DNA of 64,000 nt from Chloroflexi bacterium 54-19 (GCA_001898225.1 MKTJ01000077.1:243270-307269); one strand, 5' to 3'. Positions 52,840-61,441 are shown, counted from the stretch's first letter. The notes: generated by a model from the sequence alone, not told the origin. Program-made: numbers and translations.

Positions 52840-54423
52840 TTAACTCTCTTTTCCCTGGTCTTTATTCGTGGGTTTGATACGCGCCTTGCGGGAGCGCTGG
52901 CGAAAGAAAGCTACCAGACCCTGGCTCGACTCTTTGGCCGTTTCTGCATGGCTTTCGTCCACCGGGTGCGGACTGAAGCGAGCTTCCTGGTACAGTCCGG
53001 TCAGGTTATCCAGGCTAGCCTGGTCCTGCTCGGCTTCCAGGTTGGGGGCCAGGTACCCGGCATATTCTTTGGGGGTCTGCCCGGTCCGGCGAGGTAACCC
53101 GGCCCGCTGGGCGCGCTGGGCCATCTGGCGATAGTAGAAACGGACCTGCCCGCGGGCATCATTGGGCAAACGGTCCCGTTGGAGCCAGCCAAAGGGGTCG
53201 AATTTCCCCCGGCCTTCGCCTTCTTCCCGCTCGAAAGGGTCTTTGGGCCGGTTGCCGCCGAACAGGTTGCGGAAGAACATGCGCAGACTTTGCCAGATCT
53301 GGCTGGCCTTAAATTTGCGCCATTGGGGCCCGACCCACCCGGTCTGGACCAAACGGCTAAAGGCGTACCACAGCACCACCGCCACGAAAGCAACCGCTAT
53401 AATCAGGGCTAACACCTGGAAAATTAACCCTAACCAGGCCAGGTTTAAGCCTGGGTCTTGCTTACCGATTTTTGAGAGGTCAATGGTGGGTGGGGGTGTT
53501 TGGGGTACGGGCGTTGGCGGGTAAAAGATTGAGAAAGCGCCCTGGTTTTTAGTATTGTCCGGCAGGGGCAGGGTAAAGACTCCGCCCAGGCTGGTAACAC
53601 CCATGGTCACGATTATTACCAGCAGAATCAGCCCGCCCAGGTAATAGACCCAGCGGTCTATGAGGTGGGCCGGTTCTTTCATTTTATCTAGTTGCCAGAG
53701 GGTGCGGATATAGCGCATCCTGGCCCAGGCTAGAATCGGAATGCCCAGCAGCAAGAAAATCCCGCCCAGCAAAATAATCAGCGGGCCCACCCATTCCTGG
53801 GCCGGGTTGTTGTTGACCTGCTTGATTAGCGAGACCCCGGCAATTGCCACCGCAATCTGGATACCCGCGAAATACTGGAAATTGGTCTTCAATTCCCGGT
53901 AAGCCTGACTGTGGTCGTAACTGAGATGATAAGAGTCGCCCAGGGCCGGGACGCCTCCTTCTTCTTCGCTGACCTCGTAAGCTTGCAGGTAAAGGTTGTA
54001 ATACTGGTGGAGAAAAGCCGTGGCGGCAAACCAGGTCATCCCCATGAAGACGCCGTAATAGACAAACTCAAGCGTTATGAGGGGGCTAACCTCGCCAAGA
54101 ACCAGTAGAACCAGCCGTAAGGCGATAAGCATCACCAGGAATTCGCCCAGCCTGGCAAAGAACGTTTCCAGGACGTAGCGCTGTTCAATCCAGAGGTGGC
54201 GGTAGAAAATGACCTGGTGGGTCAGGAAGATAGTCAGGGCCAGCCAGCCGATGTCCAGGTTGACGGTCAGGTTGAAATAGCGCATGACCAGTAGAATACT
54301 TGTAAAAAAGCAGGTGACCTGGATGGCCCGAACGGTACTTATATATAGCGTGACCAGGAAAGGGGGACGAAAACGGGCCAGTTTTTCAAAATCCAGTTCT
54401 ACCTGTACTTTTCGTAGCATCAT
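52840..54423 (-). CDS. Multi-pass membrane protein with C-terminal DUF4129
   Basis: 527 residues from ATG 54423, whose ATGA overlaps the DUF58 gene stop. Eight or so membrane segments (about 20-390), then a cytosolic part ending in the DUF4129 signature (VRFYYRQMAQRAQRAGLPRR then TGQTPKEYAGYL). DUF4129 proteins sit beside DUF58 and transglutaminase genes and are linked to peptidase-like or envelope maturation work; no reaction is known. The longer open frame upstream is a shadow. Confidence 0.82.
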   Translation of the reverse strand: MMLRKVQVELDFEKLARFRPPFLVTLYISTVRAIQVTCFFTSILLVMRYFNLTVNLDIGWLALTIFLTHQVIFYRHLWIEQRYVLETFFARLGEFLVMLIALRLVLLVLGEVSPLITLEFVYYGVFMGMTWFAATAFLHQYYNLYLQAYEVSEEEGGVPALGDSYHLSYDHSQAYRELKTNFQYFAGIQIAVAIAGVSLIKQVNNNPAQEWVGPLIILLGGIFLLLGIPILAWARMRYIRTLWQLDKMKEPAHLIDRWVYYLGGLILLVIIVTMGVTSLGGVFTLPLPDNTKNQGAFSIFYPPTPVPQTPPPTIDLSKIGKQDPGLNLAWLGLIFQVLALIIAVAFVAVVLWYAFSRLVQTGWVGPQWRKFKASQIWQSLRMFFRNLFGGNRPKDPFEREEGEGRGKFDPFGWLQRDRLPNDARGQVRFYYRQMAQRAQRAGLPRRTGQTPKEYAGYLAPNLEAEQDQASLDNLTGLYQEARFSPHPVDESHAETAKESSQGLVAFFRQRSRKARIKPTNKDQGKES

Positions 54424-55655
54424 GCCGGTACACCTAATTGTTCTGGTATGCTGATATCGTAAATCTTTACCCCCAGGACGTGCAGGGCAAAAATCCCCTC
54501 GTAGCCTTCCGAAGTGTGGCGACCGGCGGCAGTAAAGATGGCAAGTACGGAAAAACCGGCTTTTCGCAGGCGAGTGAGTTCGGTTACCAGGGCCGGGTAC
54601 GGCTCGTAAGTGATGACGGCGATAGTCGAGCCCCAGGGTAAATTGCTGGTCCACCGGCCAATAAGCTGGTCCATCGGAGGGGCATCGGGCCGGTGTTCAA
54701 TCCCGGCCAGCCGTTCCATGATTTCATAGAGCCAGGGTCCGCCGTTGCGGGGCGGCATCTCCGGGCGGCCCCATTCCGGTAAAGTGCCTTCTTTGTATAC
54801 TACTTTTTCCCAGCCGGGGTCAAATCCGTTACTGAAAAGCCCGACCGGCTGTTTGAGGTCGTAAGCCCGGTTGGCGATGGAAGCGGCCACTATAATCGAA
54901 TTTTCGGCCATGGGGGTCCAGGCGTATTGCCGGTCGGGTGGGCGCAAATCGAGGAAAATCGCCATCGACAGGACGCGGGTCCGCTCGAACTCTTTGACCA
55001 TAAGCTGGGTCTGGCGGGCTGTATTGCGCCAATCAATCTGGCGAGGGTCGTCGCCGGACTGGTACTCGCGCACCCCGGCAATCCGGCTGGGGTCGGGGAG
55101 TAACGGCTGGCGGGTCCGCATGTTACCCATCGGCAGGCGGCTCGGCAGCAGTAACTTTTCCAGCGGGATGACCTGGGGATAGACCACCAGGCGGGATACT
55201 TTGGTCCAGCTTTGCCAGTCGCCGTTAACTTCCCGGCCAATATCGAGCATGGTGCCGATTTTCCCGTCGAGCGGGCCAACCAGGTAGCGGCCCCGGTGTT
55301 TGCATTCCAGTTTGTAATGCAGGCGGAGTTTTTCCTGGCTGCGGACCGTGACAAGCCATTCCGGACGCGGGATACCTTTCAAATTGGACGGAACCGTATC
55401 CTGGAGGCGAAACCAGGGAATTGGAAGCCGGATGCCGTTATGGACGGTTACTTCGACGTCCACCACGTCACCGTAAAAAGCCTGGGGCTGGACGGTGCGG
55501 TTTAACCTGACGGTCCGGGCGACCCGCCAGTACCAGATGCGGTTGAGCAGCGAAGCGACAATCCAGGCCATCAGGCCGAGCCCCAAAAACCAGAAATTAC
55601 CCCAGATACCAGGCAGCAGGAGCAGGAACACAGCCACAAGGGCAAGCCACCACAT
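54420..55655 (-). CDS. DUF58-family membrane protein
   Basis: 411 residues. Two N-terminal membrane segments (about 3-40), a beta domain, then the DUF58 signature REYQSGDDPRQIDWRNTAR and a von Willebrand-like fold. Often found with MoxR ATPases and a transglutaminase; here only the DUF4129 partner is present. ATG with GAGG close upstream. Function unknown. Confidence 0.88.
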   Translation of the reverse strand: MWWLALVAVFLLLLPGIWGNFWFLGLGLMAWIVASLLNRIWYWRVARTVRLNRTVQPQAFYGDVVDVEVTVHNGIRLPIPWFRLQDTVPSNLKGIPRPEWLVTVRSQEKLRLHYKLECKHRGRYLVGPLDGKIGTMLDIGREVNGDWQSWTKVSRLVVYPQVIPLEKLLLPSRLPMGNMRTRQPLLPDPSRIAGVREYQSGDDPRQIDWRNTARQTQLMVKEFERTRVLSMAIFLDLRPPDRQYAWTPMAENSIIVAASIANRAYDLKQPVGLFSNGFDPGWEKVVYKEGTLPEWGRPEMPPRNGGPWLYEIMERLAGIEHRPDAPPMDQLIGRWTSNLPWGSTIAVITYEPYPALVTELTRLRKAGFSVLAIFTAAGRHTSEGYEGIFALHVLGVKIYDISIPEQLGVPA

Positions 55656-55752
55656 AAAACCTCGTCAGACCTCGTTGAACGTTAAACGGTTTTTAATCCG
55701 TTTTGAAAGAAAGACCCTGAATCAATGACTTATTACATAAGCCCTGGTTTAC

Positions 55753-55814
55753 TGTCATCCTGAGCGCAGCGAACACCCTAAAGAGCGTCTCCGGTCCGTT
55801 GGACACTATCACGG
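55753..55814. repeat. Dispersed intergenic element, copy 3
   Basis: TGTCATCCTGAGCGCAGCGA then a diverged stretch and TCTCCGGTCCGTTGGACACT. The rest of 55656-56008 holds no gene. Confidence 0.55.
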
Positions 55815-56008
55815 TCATTGATGCTGGGAGAGGGAGTTCGCAATCAAAAGCATGCCAGGACTTAACACTTTTCAGGATAAAAAAAATTCCGGTCAACAAT
55901 AACAAATTTGACCAGAAAGTACCAACCTGTTCGAAATTACGTTCAATGCGCCCCTTATGGGTCAACATTGTTTCGTTTTACTTTGGGTTAGGCGTTCAAC
56001 GTTGCCCG

Positions 56009-56860
56009 CTAGTTCGGGGTAGTGACAGATTTCTGGAAGGCGCGGAAGCCGTACCACAGCCCCAACACCATAAAAGCCAGCAGCACCGGAATATCAATCC
56101 AGAGACCGATTTCGATGGTCGCGCCGTAGAAAAGACCCCGGATGGCGTCAATCGCGTAGGTCGTCGGGTTGAGATACGCCAGCACCGCCAGGACCACCGG
56201 CATTTTTTCGAGCGGGTAGAGGGCGTTGCTAAGAAACAGCACCGGCAGGTTCAGGACGCCAATCAGGGTGTGATACGACTCCATCCCCCTGGCTTTGCTG
56301 GCCGCCGCCGAGGCAATTCCCACAAAACCGAGAGTGTAGACCAGCAGCACCAGCAGCCCGCCCACGAATTCAAGCGGGTTCAGGTTGAGCCCGGAACCGA
56401 GCAGTAAGCCCAGCACGATAATCACCAGGGCCTGTAAAAAGGCTTTGGTGAGCGAACTCGACATGGTACCGAGTAGGACTGCCAGGCGCGGGACCGGGGC
56501 AATCAGGTATTCTTTGATGATACCGGTGGTCCGTTCCATCAAGAGGGTGGTGCCCCCCAGGATAGCCGCAGTGAGACAGGTCAGGAGCATCAGGCCGGGC
56601 GTGATATAGGCGATATAGTTTACCGAAGGGGTGAAATCGCTAATCCCTTTGACCATTCCGCCCATCGAAAGCCCAAAGAGCAGCATCCAGAGAATCGGGG
56701 TGAAAAGGGTGCCGCCGATTTCCATCACGCTGCGCCGGAACTTTTTCATGTGCTTGCGCCAGAGGGTATAGACCCCCCCGGCCAGTTCGCGCCAGGTTTC
56801 GGACCTTTTTCCGGCCAGGCCGTTGATTGTATCGAGTCTTTGTTCAACTGTAACAGCCAT
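56009..56860 (-). CDS. ABC-2 type permease (DrrB-like)
   Basis: 283 residues, six membrane segments, with the ABC-2 region LMERTTGIIKEYLIAPVPRL and the family C-terminal segment. Works with the ATPase encoded just before it (the two overlap by one base, TGATG). Such exporters move drugs, lipids or polysaccharides out of the cell; the substrate cannot be told. Confidence 0.9.
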   Translation of the reverse strand: MAVTVEQRLDTINGLAGKRSETWRELAGGVYTLWRKHMKKFRRSVMEIGGTLFTPILWMLLFGLSMGGMVKGISDFTPSVNYIAYITPGLMLLTCLTAAILGGTTLLMERTTGIIKEYLIAPVPRLAVLLGTMSSSLTKAFLQALVIIVLGLLLGSGLNLNPLEFVGGLLVLLVYTLGFVGIASAAASKARGMESYHTLIGVLNLPVLFLSNALYPLEKMPVVLAVLAYLNPTTYAIDAIRGLFYGATIEIGLWIDIPVLLAFMVLGLWYGFRAFQKSVTTPN

Positions 56861-57903
56861 CAGTCGCGCAGCCTCCTACCAGTATATTTAAGAAAGACAT
56901 CGTTCAAGCTGGGTCGTTTTATCGAGAAATCGGCTATTTTGAACCCGGCTCCCTCGGCCAGTTCGACGATAGGCCGCAAGAATTTCCCGGCCTGTTCCCT
57001 TAGTCCAATCTGGACGGTCGCCGCCGCGATTTCCCCGGTGCCTTCGACTTCCGCCGCCGCCGAGACATACTGGCTGGCCCAATCCACGTAGGATTGCTGG
57101 CGCAGGCTTTCGAGGAAATTCGGGGTGTTGCCGTCGCCCAGGATGGTTACCACGTCCTCGCCCAGCGCCCCGATGAGTTCCGCCGGGGTGCCGCTCTGGA
57201 CAATCCGGCCCGCGTCGATAATCCCGACCCGGTCGGCCAGTTGCTCGGCCTCTTCCATGTAGTGAGTGGTCAGGAGAATGGTCAACCCTTGCTCGGCCCG
57301 AAGCTGGCGAATATAGGTCCAGATGCGGTCGCGATTCTGGGGGTCGAGTCCCTGGGTCGGTTCGTCGAGGAAAAGCACCTGGGGCGCGGTCATAAGGCCG
57401 CGGGCCAGTTCCAGGCGGCGTTTCATCCCGCCCGAATAGGTCTTGGTGGGCCGGTCAATGGCGTCTTCCAGTTCGACCAGGCGGGTTAATTCCTCGATGC
57501 GGCTTTTTATCAAAGCTTTGGGCAGGTGGTAGAGCCGTCCGTGGGTATCGAGGGCATCCCGCCCACTTAAGTTCTTGTCAACGACGGTTTCCTGGAAAGT
57601 GGCTCCGATGATGCGGCGGACCTGGGCGGCGTCTTTGACTACATCGTAACCGGCGACACGGGCCAGGCCGGAGGTGGGGGGGATAAGGGTGGTCAGGATG
57701 CTGATGGTGGTGGTCTTTCCGGCTCCGTTTGGACCGAGCAGCGCGTAAATCGAGCCGCTTTCGACCTGCAAATCCACGCCATCCACTGCCCGGATTGTTT
57801 TTTGGCCCGCCTGGAACGTGCGGACCAGACCGCTGACTTCAATCGCCGGGCTGCGCCGGAAGGAGGGCGCGGCGGTTGGGGACGGTTGGGCAATTTGGGT
57901 CAT
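56860..57903 (-). CDS. ABC exporter ATPase (DrrA-like)
   Basis: 347 residues. Walker A GPNGAGKTT, signature YSGGMKRRLELARGL, Walker B VLFLDEPTQGLDPQNR, His switch in LTTHYMEEA. The C-terminal 100 residues match the DrrA-type regulatory tail (DUF4162). First gene of the two-gene exporter operon. Preceded by a divergent region (57904-58156) with the roadblock promoter. Confidence 0.92.
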   Translation of the reverse strand: MTQIAQPSPTAAPSFRRSPAIEVSGLVRTFQAGQKTIRAVDGVDLQVESGSIYALLGPNGAGKTTTISILTTLIPPTSGLARVAGYDVVKDAAQVRRIIGATFQETVVDKNLSGRDALDTHGRLYHLPKALIKSRIEELTRLVELEDAIDRPTKTYSGGMKRRLELARGLMTAPQVLFLDEPTQGLDPQNRDRIWTYIRQLRAEQGLTILLTTHYMEEAEQLADRVGIIDAGRIVQSGTPAELIGALGEDVVTILGDGNTPNFLESLRQQSYVDWASQYVSAAAEVEGTGEIAAATVQIGLREQAGKFLRPIVELAEGAGFKIADFSIKRPSLNDVFLKYTGRRLRD

Positions 57904-58049
57904 GAGTGGTTATCCTACAAGCTATTTTAGGTAAAGATATGGTTTTTGAGCAAAACAAGTCTGTTTCTGTAACCGATTTTACCACCATAAAAAGCAAACT
58001 TCACCCTTTTTTACATTCAGTTTTAATTAGAGAAGGGTAAAAATGGCTA

Positions 58050-58078
58050 TTGCAATTGTGCAACTGGTATGCTAGACT
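58050..58078 (+). promoter_or_regulatory. Promoter of the roadblock gene
   Basis: TTGCAA (58050-58055), 17 bases, TAGACT (58073-58078). The -35 is within CTATTGCAATTGTGCAA, which is shared with 52741 (minus strand). Confidence 0.5.
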
Positions 58079-58156
58079 AACTTTCGCTTCACATAAATAA
58101 AAAGGGCCCGAATAAATAAGTAGTATTAGTTAGTGTTGAGGAGAGCGAGGGAAGGC

Positions 58157-58516
58157 ATGACCTTTACCGAAATTTTAACTGATGCCGCGAACCAGATCGA
58201 AGGCGCGCAGGTAGTAGCCCTGGCCGGGATAGACGGGCTTGGTGTCGAAACGGTCGTTAAGGATGGCGGCGAATATGATACCGAGGCGGTAGAAGTAGAA
58301 ATTGCCGGGTTGGTCAGCAATGTTTCCCGGACGGCCCAGGCCCTTTCGAGCGGGAATATCAAGGAATTTTATGTCGAGGCCGAAAGCCAGACTTACCTGG
58401 TCCACCTGCTCGATGAGAGTTATTTCCTGGCAATTATCCTGGGGGCCCAGGCTAACCTGGGGCGCGCCCGGTTCGAAGCCCGCCGGGCCAGCCAGAAGCT
58501 AAAGGACAACCTTTAA
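58157..58516 (+). CDS. Roadblock/LC7-domain-like protein
   Basis: 119 residues from ATG 58157; GTG 58133 is a possible earlier start, but the purine-rich GAGGGAAGG fits the ATG. The layout is that of the Roadblock/LC7 fold: first helix FTEILTDAANQIEGAQVVAL, then AGIDGLGVETVV, a helix, and LLDESYFLAIILGAQANLGR. In bacteria such proteins regulate small Ras-like GTPases (as MglB does MglA); no MglA-type gene is seen here. Confidence 0.8.
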   Translation: MTFTEILTDAANQIEGAQVVALAGIDGLGVETVVKDGGEYDTEAVEVEIAGLVSNVSRTAQALSSGNIKEFYVEAESQTYLVHLLDESYFLAIILGAQANLGRARFEARRASQKLKDNL

Positions 58517-58539
58517 GCAGCAGTCCTGCAAGAATTTGA

Positions 58540-58567
58540 AAGCCACTTCCCCGGAAGTGGCTTTTTT
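58540..58567 (+). terminator. Terminator of the roadblock gene
   Basis: AGCCACTTC-CCCG-GAAGTGGCT followed by six T. Confidence 0.93.
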
Positions 58568-58617
58568 ATGCCGTTTGCAGCCTCAAATCGGGCCAAATCC
58601 GCTTTAAGACCAATATA

Positions 58618-58664
58618 AATAGGTCTAAAGTCTAATACCAAAATGCATCGAATGACTCATAATA
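58618..58664 (+). promoter_or_regulatory. Promoter with GTCTAA-type motif before the receiver gene
   Basis: AATAGGTCTAAAGTCTAAT (58618-58636) with CATAATAAT from 58659 as -10; no good -35, as if an activator takes its place. Matches the 29465 site. The 58672-58863 leader contains GCGGCT/AGCCGC pairing (about 58769-58794) followed by T/A-rich DNA. Confidence 0.5.
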
Positions 58665-58863
58665 ATGTAGACTGAATTCTTGTATTCTTTAGCTCACATT
58701 ACCGTTGGCGTGCTTCTACGACTCAACTACAATAGACTCAGTACAATTGAAAAAACATTTGTATAGCGGCTCTGTTCGACTTAATAGCCGCCTTAAAAAT
58801 AGGACTATTTTAATTGAGGTCAACCGGCGGGCCGCCTATCCCGTTTTAACCTGGGAGACCGTA

Positions 58864-58950
58864 ATGGGAATTAATTGGTTTTGGAAAATTCAGTCATTTC
58901 TAATCGTCCGGTCATTTTACCAATTTTCGCTACGAACCATGGTATGGTAA
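58864..58950 (+). CDS. Short upstream ORF coupled to the receiver gene
   Basis: 28 codons with GGGAG about 6 bases before the ATG. The peptide starts MGINWFWKIQSFLIV and ends MVW; three Trp and many aromatics suggest no folded protein. Its stop overlaps the start of the receiver gene (58944), which has no ribosome site of its own, so translational coupling is likely. Confidence 0.5.
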   Translation: MGINWFWKIQSFLIVRSFYQFSLRTMVW

Positions 58951-59336
58951 ACCAAACTATCAAAGTCCTGATCGTGGATGATCGGGCAGCGGTCCGGGAA
59001 AGCCTGCGGACCATTCTAAGCCTGGAAGATGATTTTATGGTCGTCGGCGAAGCCGCCAGTGGCCGAGAAGCGGTTAGCGTGGCTACAAATCTTCACCCCG
59101 ACCTTGTTTTGATGGACCTCGAAATGCCCGATGCCTACGGCGAACCTTTTGACGGTGTGGTGGCCTGCGCCAAACTCAAAGAGGGCCAGATTTGCCAGAA
59201 GGTGGCTATCCTGACCGTCCATGCCGACCAGACTTCCCGCCAGCGCGCTTCCCAGGCCGGGTGCGACCTCTTTCTTGAAAAGGGTGGCAATTCCTTCGAA
59301 CTGCTGGAAAAGCTTCGGAAGCTTGGCGTAGACTAA
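58944..59336 (+). CDS. Receiver-domain-only response regulator
   Basis: 130 residues from ATG 58944. Complete receiver: Asp12-Asp13, phospho-acceptor Asp58 in LVLMDLEMPD, Thr91, Lys113. No output domain, so it acts through protein contacts, as CheY-like proteins do. An earlier in-frame start at 58875 would add 23 residues without a ribosome site. No histidine kinase is adjacent. Confidence 0.85.
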   Translation: MVNQTIKVLIVDDRAAVRESLRTILSLEDDFMVVGEAASGREAVSVATNLHPDLVLMDLEMPDAYGEPFDGVVACAKLKEGQICQKVAILTVHADQTSRQRASQAGCDLFLEKGGNSFELLEKLRKLGVD

Positions 59337-59443
59337 CTCGGCTCTCTTCCTGAAAATTAAGTATTTCCCATATCGGCAACGGCGGGTCTATTGACTCGCC
59401 CTTTTAATTTTTAAAAAATTCCTCACCAATATATAAAAACCTC

Positions 59444-59474
59444 TTGACCTTAACACGATGTCAAGGTGTACCCT
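59444..59474 (+). promoter_or_regulatory. MerR-type promoter and operator
   Basis: TTGACC (59444-59449), a 19-base spacer, TACCCT (59469-59474). The over-long spacer contains the dyad ACCTTAACA-CGA-TGTCAAGGT (59447-59467). This is the classic site twisted into shape by a MerR-family activator, here probably the adjacent gene product. Confidence 0.85.
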
Positions 59475-59512
59475 GAAAAGGTCAAAATTCGGCAACCCAG
59501 AAGGAGTGGAAA

Positions 59513-60325
59513 ATGTTTAGAGTTGGCGAGTTTGCCAGGATGAGCCAGGTTTCGGCGCGAATGTTACGCCACTACGACGAACTGGGCCTGTTAAAGCCCG
59601 CCCGTGTGGATACCTTTACCGGTTATCGCTATTATTCGGCCTCTCAACTGGCCCGGCTCCGGCGCTTGCTGGCTCTCCGCGACATGGGTTTATCGCTTGA
59701 GCAGGTCGGGCTTTTACTCGACAACGACATTACCCCGGAGCAGCTTATAGGGATGCTCAAACTGAAAGAGGTTGAGCTGGCACAAAAAATCAGCGAGGGG
59801 CAAAGTCAGCTTGAACGCGTGAAAGCCTGGCTCAAGCAATTGGAAAGGAGTCTGGAAGTGTCCAAAAAAGAGGTGATTTTAAAAAGTATCGAGCCGTTGC
59901 GGGTGGCTTCTATCCGCGAGGTTACGCCAACTTATTACGAGGCCGCCGATTTAAGCAAAGAGTTGCTGGAATATATGGGGCAACATGGGGTCGAACCGTC
60001 CGGCAAACTGGTAATTGTCTATTATACCGGCGGAGAGGACAAAGAGTTCGACGTGGACCAGGAAATTTGCCTGCCCATCGAGGCGGCTTTGCCCGCCACC
60101 GACCGGGTCAGGGTCTATGATTTGCCTGCTATCGAAACCGCCGCCACTATCATCCACGAAGGACCGTGGGAGAATCTGCTGGATACCTACGGCACCCTTT
60201 TGACCTGGATTGAGAATAACGGTTACCACATCGCCGGACCCAACCGCGACTATTTCTTACGAGGAGCGGAAGGGGACGACCCCAATACCTATATGAGCGA
60301 ACTCGTTTTCCCCGTAGCCAGATAG
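59513..60325 (+). CDS. MerR-family regulator with GyrI-like ligand domain
   Basis: 270 residues. Winged HTH FRVGEFARMSQVSARMLRHY, YYSASQLARLRRL (1-70), a coiled-coil dimer helix (about 75-120), then a GyrI/BmrR-like effector domain with the conserved acidic end. Binds hydrophobic or cationic ligands and activates its own promoter through the operator at 59444. No efflux pump is next to it. Confidence 0.9.
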   Translation: MFRVGEFARMSQVSARMLRHYDELGLLKPARVDTFTGYRYYSASQLARLRRLLALRDMGLSLEQVGLLLDNDITPEQLIGMLKLKEVELAQKISEGQSQLERVKAWLKQLERSLEVSKKEVILKSIEPLRVASIREVTPTYYEAADLSKELLEYMGQHGVEPSGKLVIVYYTGGEDKEFDVDQEICLPIEAALPATDRVRVYDLPAIETAATIIHEGPWENLLDTYGTLLTWIENNGYHIAGPNRDYFLRGAEGDDPNTYMSELVFPVAR

Positions 60326-60349
60326 GTTAAACCTCTCAAGAACCAGGGA

Positions 60350-60387
60350 AATAAAAAAGCGGGCTTCAAAACCCGCTTTTTTATTTC
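60350..60387. terminator. Bidirectional terminator
   Basis: AAAAAAGCGGG / CCCGCTTTTTT stem between the convergent MerR-family and lepB genes. Confidence 0.93.
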
Positions 60388-60394
60388 CGAAAAG

Positions 60395-61069
60395 TTAGAA
60401 CCGCCAGGGATAGGTCAGCAGCACCTTGGCGACTATCTGGTCGCGTGTGACCGGGCCAAAGTAGTGCGAGTCGAGGCTGACCGGGCGGTTATCGCCCAGC
60501 ACAAAATAACTGTTGGATGGGATAACGGTCAGCGGGTAATTATAGTCGGCGTGGTTCTGGATATACGGTTCGTTCAGCAGTTGCCCGTTAATATAGACGT
60601 TCCCCTGCCGGATTTCCAACGACTCGCCGGGTAGCCCAATGACCCGTTTAATCAGGGCTTCGTCGTCGGCGCCGGGCGCAGTTGCTTTATCCAGGATGAC
60701 GATGTCGCCGCGCTGGGGACCGCCCAGCAGTTTGAAAAAGACCCCGTCGGTCAGCACCCGGTCCCCGGTCGCCTGGTAGGTCGGGACCATACTCGAACCC
60801 TTAACCTCGTAGGACGGGATGACGAATTTCACCAGGAGTAAGACGGCCAGCCAGATAGCGGCGTACCGGGCCAGCACCTTGAACCAGTTGATTTTCTTTT
60901 TAGGGGGAGGGGCCACTTCCTGGTCGGTAGGCGGCTGCGGTTCGACAGGCAATTCCCTGGAAGGTTGGTAAACGTTCGCATTCGGGAAAGAAGGATTGTT
61001 ATAGCCCTGCGCCGGGGGAATAGATTGGCCGGACGGATAACCATCCTGCCGGGGGAAATTATTGCTCAT
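60395..61069 (-). CDS. lepB: Signal peptidase I
   Basis: 224 residues. A Pro-rich cytosolic lead of 60 residues, one membrane segment (about 66-83), and the catalytic pair Ser93 in GSSMVPT and Lys141 in IKRVIGLPG, plus VLGDNRPVSLDS. Cuts signal peptides from exported proteins at the outer face of the membrane. The end of the GDNR...SLDS motif reads SLDSHYFG where Arg is usual after DS. Confidence 0.95.
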   Translation of the reverse strand: MSNNFPRQDGYPSGQSIPPAQGYNNPSFPNANVYQPSRELPVEPQPPTDQEVAPPPKKKINWFKVLARYAAIWLAVLLLVKFVIPSYEVKGSSMVPTYQATGDRVLTDGVFFKLLGGPQRGDIVILDKATAPGADDEALIKRVIGLPGESLEIRQGNVYINGQLLNEPYIQNHADYNYPLTVIPSNSYFVLGDNRPVSLDSHYFGPVTRDQIVAKVLLTYPWRF

Positions 61070-61162
61070 TAATCAAAAGCCTTTATCCATAATGTTATGG
61101 ATGTATCTATAAAAAATAAAAATTTACAAGCCAGACCCTATCCAAAAATACTTAACTCCTGG

Positions 61163-61171
61163 ATTATAGCA
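61163..61171 (-). promoter_or_regulatory. Extended -10 of lepB
   Basis: TGC-TATAAT on the minus strand, about 95 bases before the lepB start; weak -35. Same GATTATAGCATA string as at accD. Confidence 0.5.
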
Positions 61172-61388
61172 TAGCCCCTGCCAAAGAGACCGTTCCAAAA
61201 GTCCGGTTTGCCCCCGGTGTGACCACAAACACAGCAGGTCTTATATACTATTAATCCAAATCTTCCAGCTAAACCCCCCCAAATTGCCGGGTTTTTCCTG
61301 CTGGCTTCTGAAATCTGGAGGGTCTTACTATTAGACTATACGCTTCAGGAAAGGAAAAGTAACGAAAAACCCTGGAGGGCCGGGCCGA

Positions 61389-61397
61389 TGTTATAAT
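61389..61397 (+). promoter_or_regulatory. Extended -10 of rsmA
   Basis: TGT-TATAAT, 45 bases before the rsmA start; no clear -35. The 61070-61441 gap holds these two promoters and nothing else seen. Confidence 0.5.
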
Positions 61398-61441
61398 AAA
61401 GCCTGCTTAAAAGGTAGCTTTATAAAAAACAGGAAAAACGA

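Noticed and set aside
61327..61337. Single AGTCTAAT (minus strand) between lepB and rsmA
   Set aside because: Only one half of the GTCTAA-type motif and no matching -10 distance.
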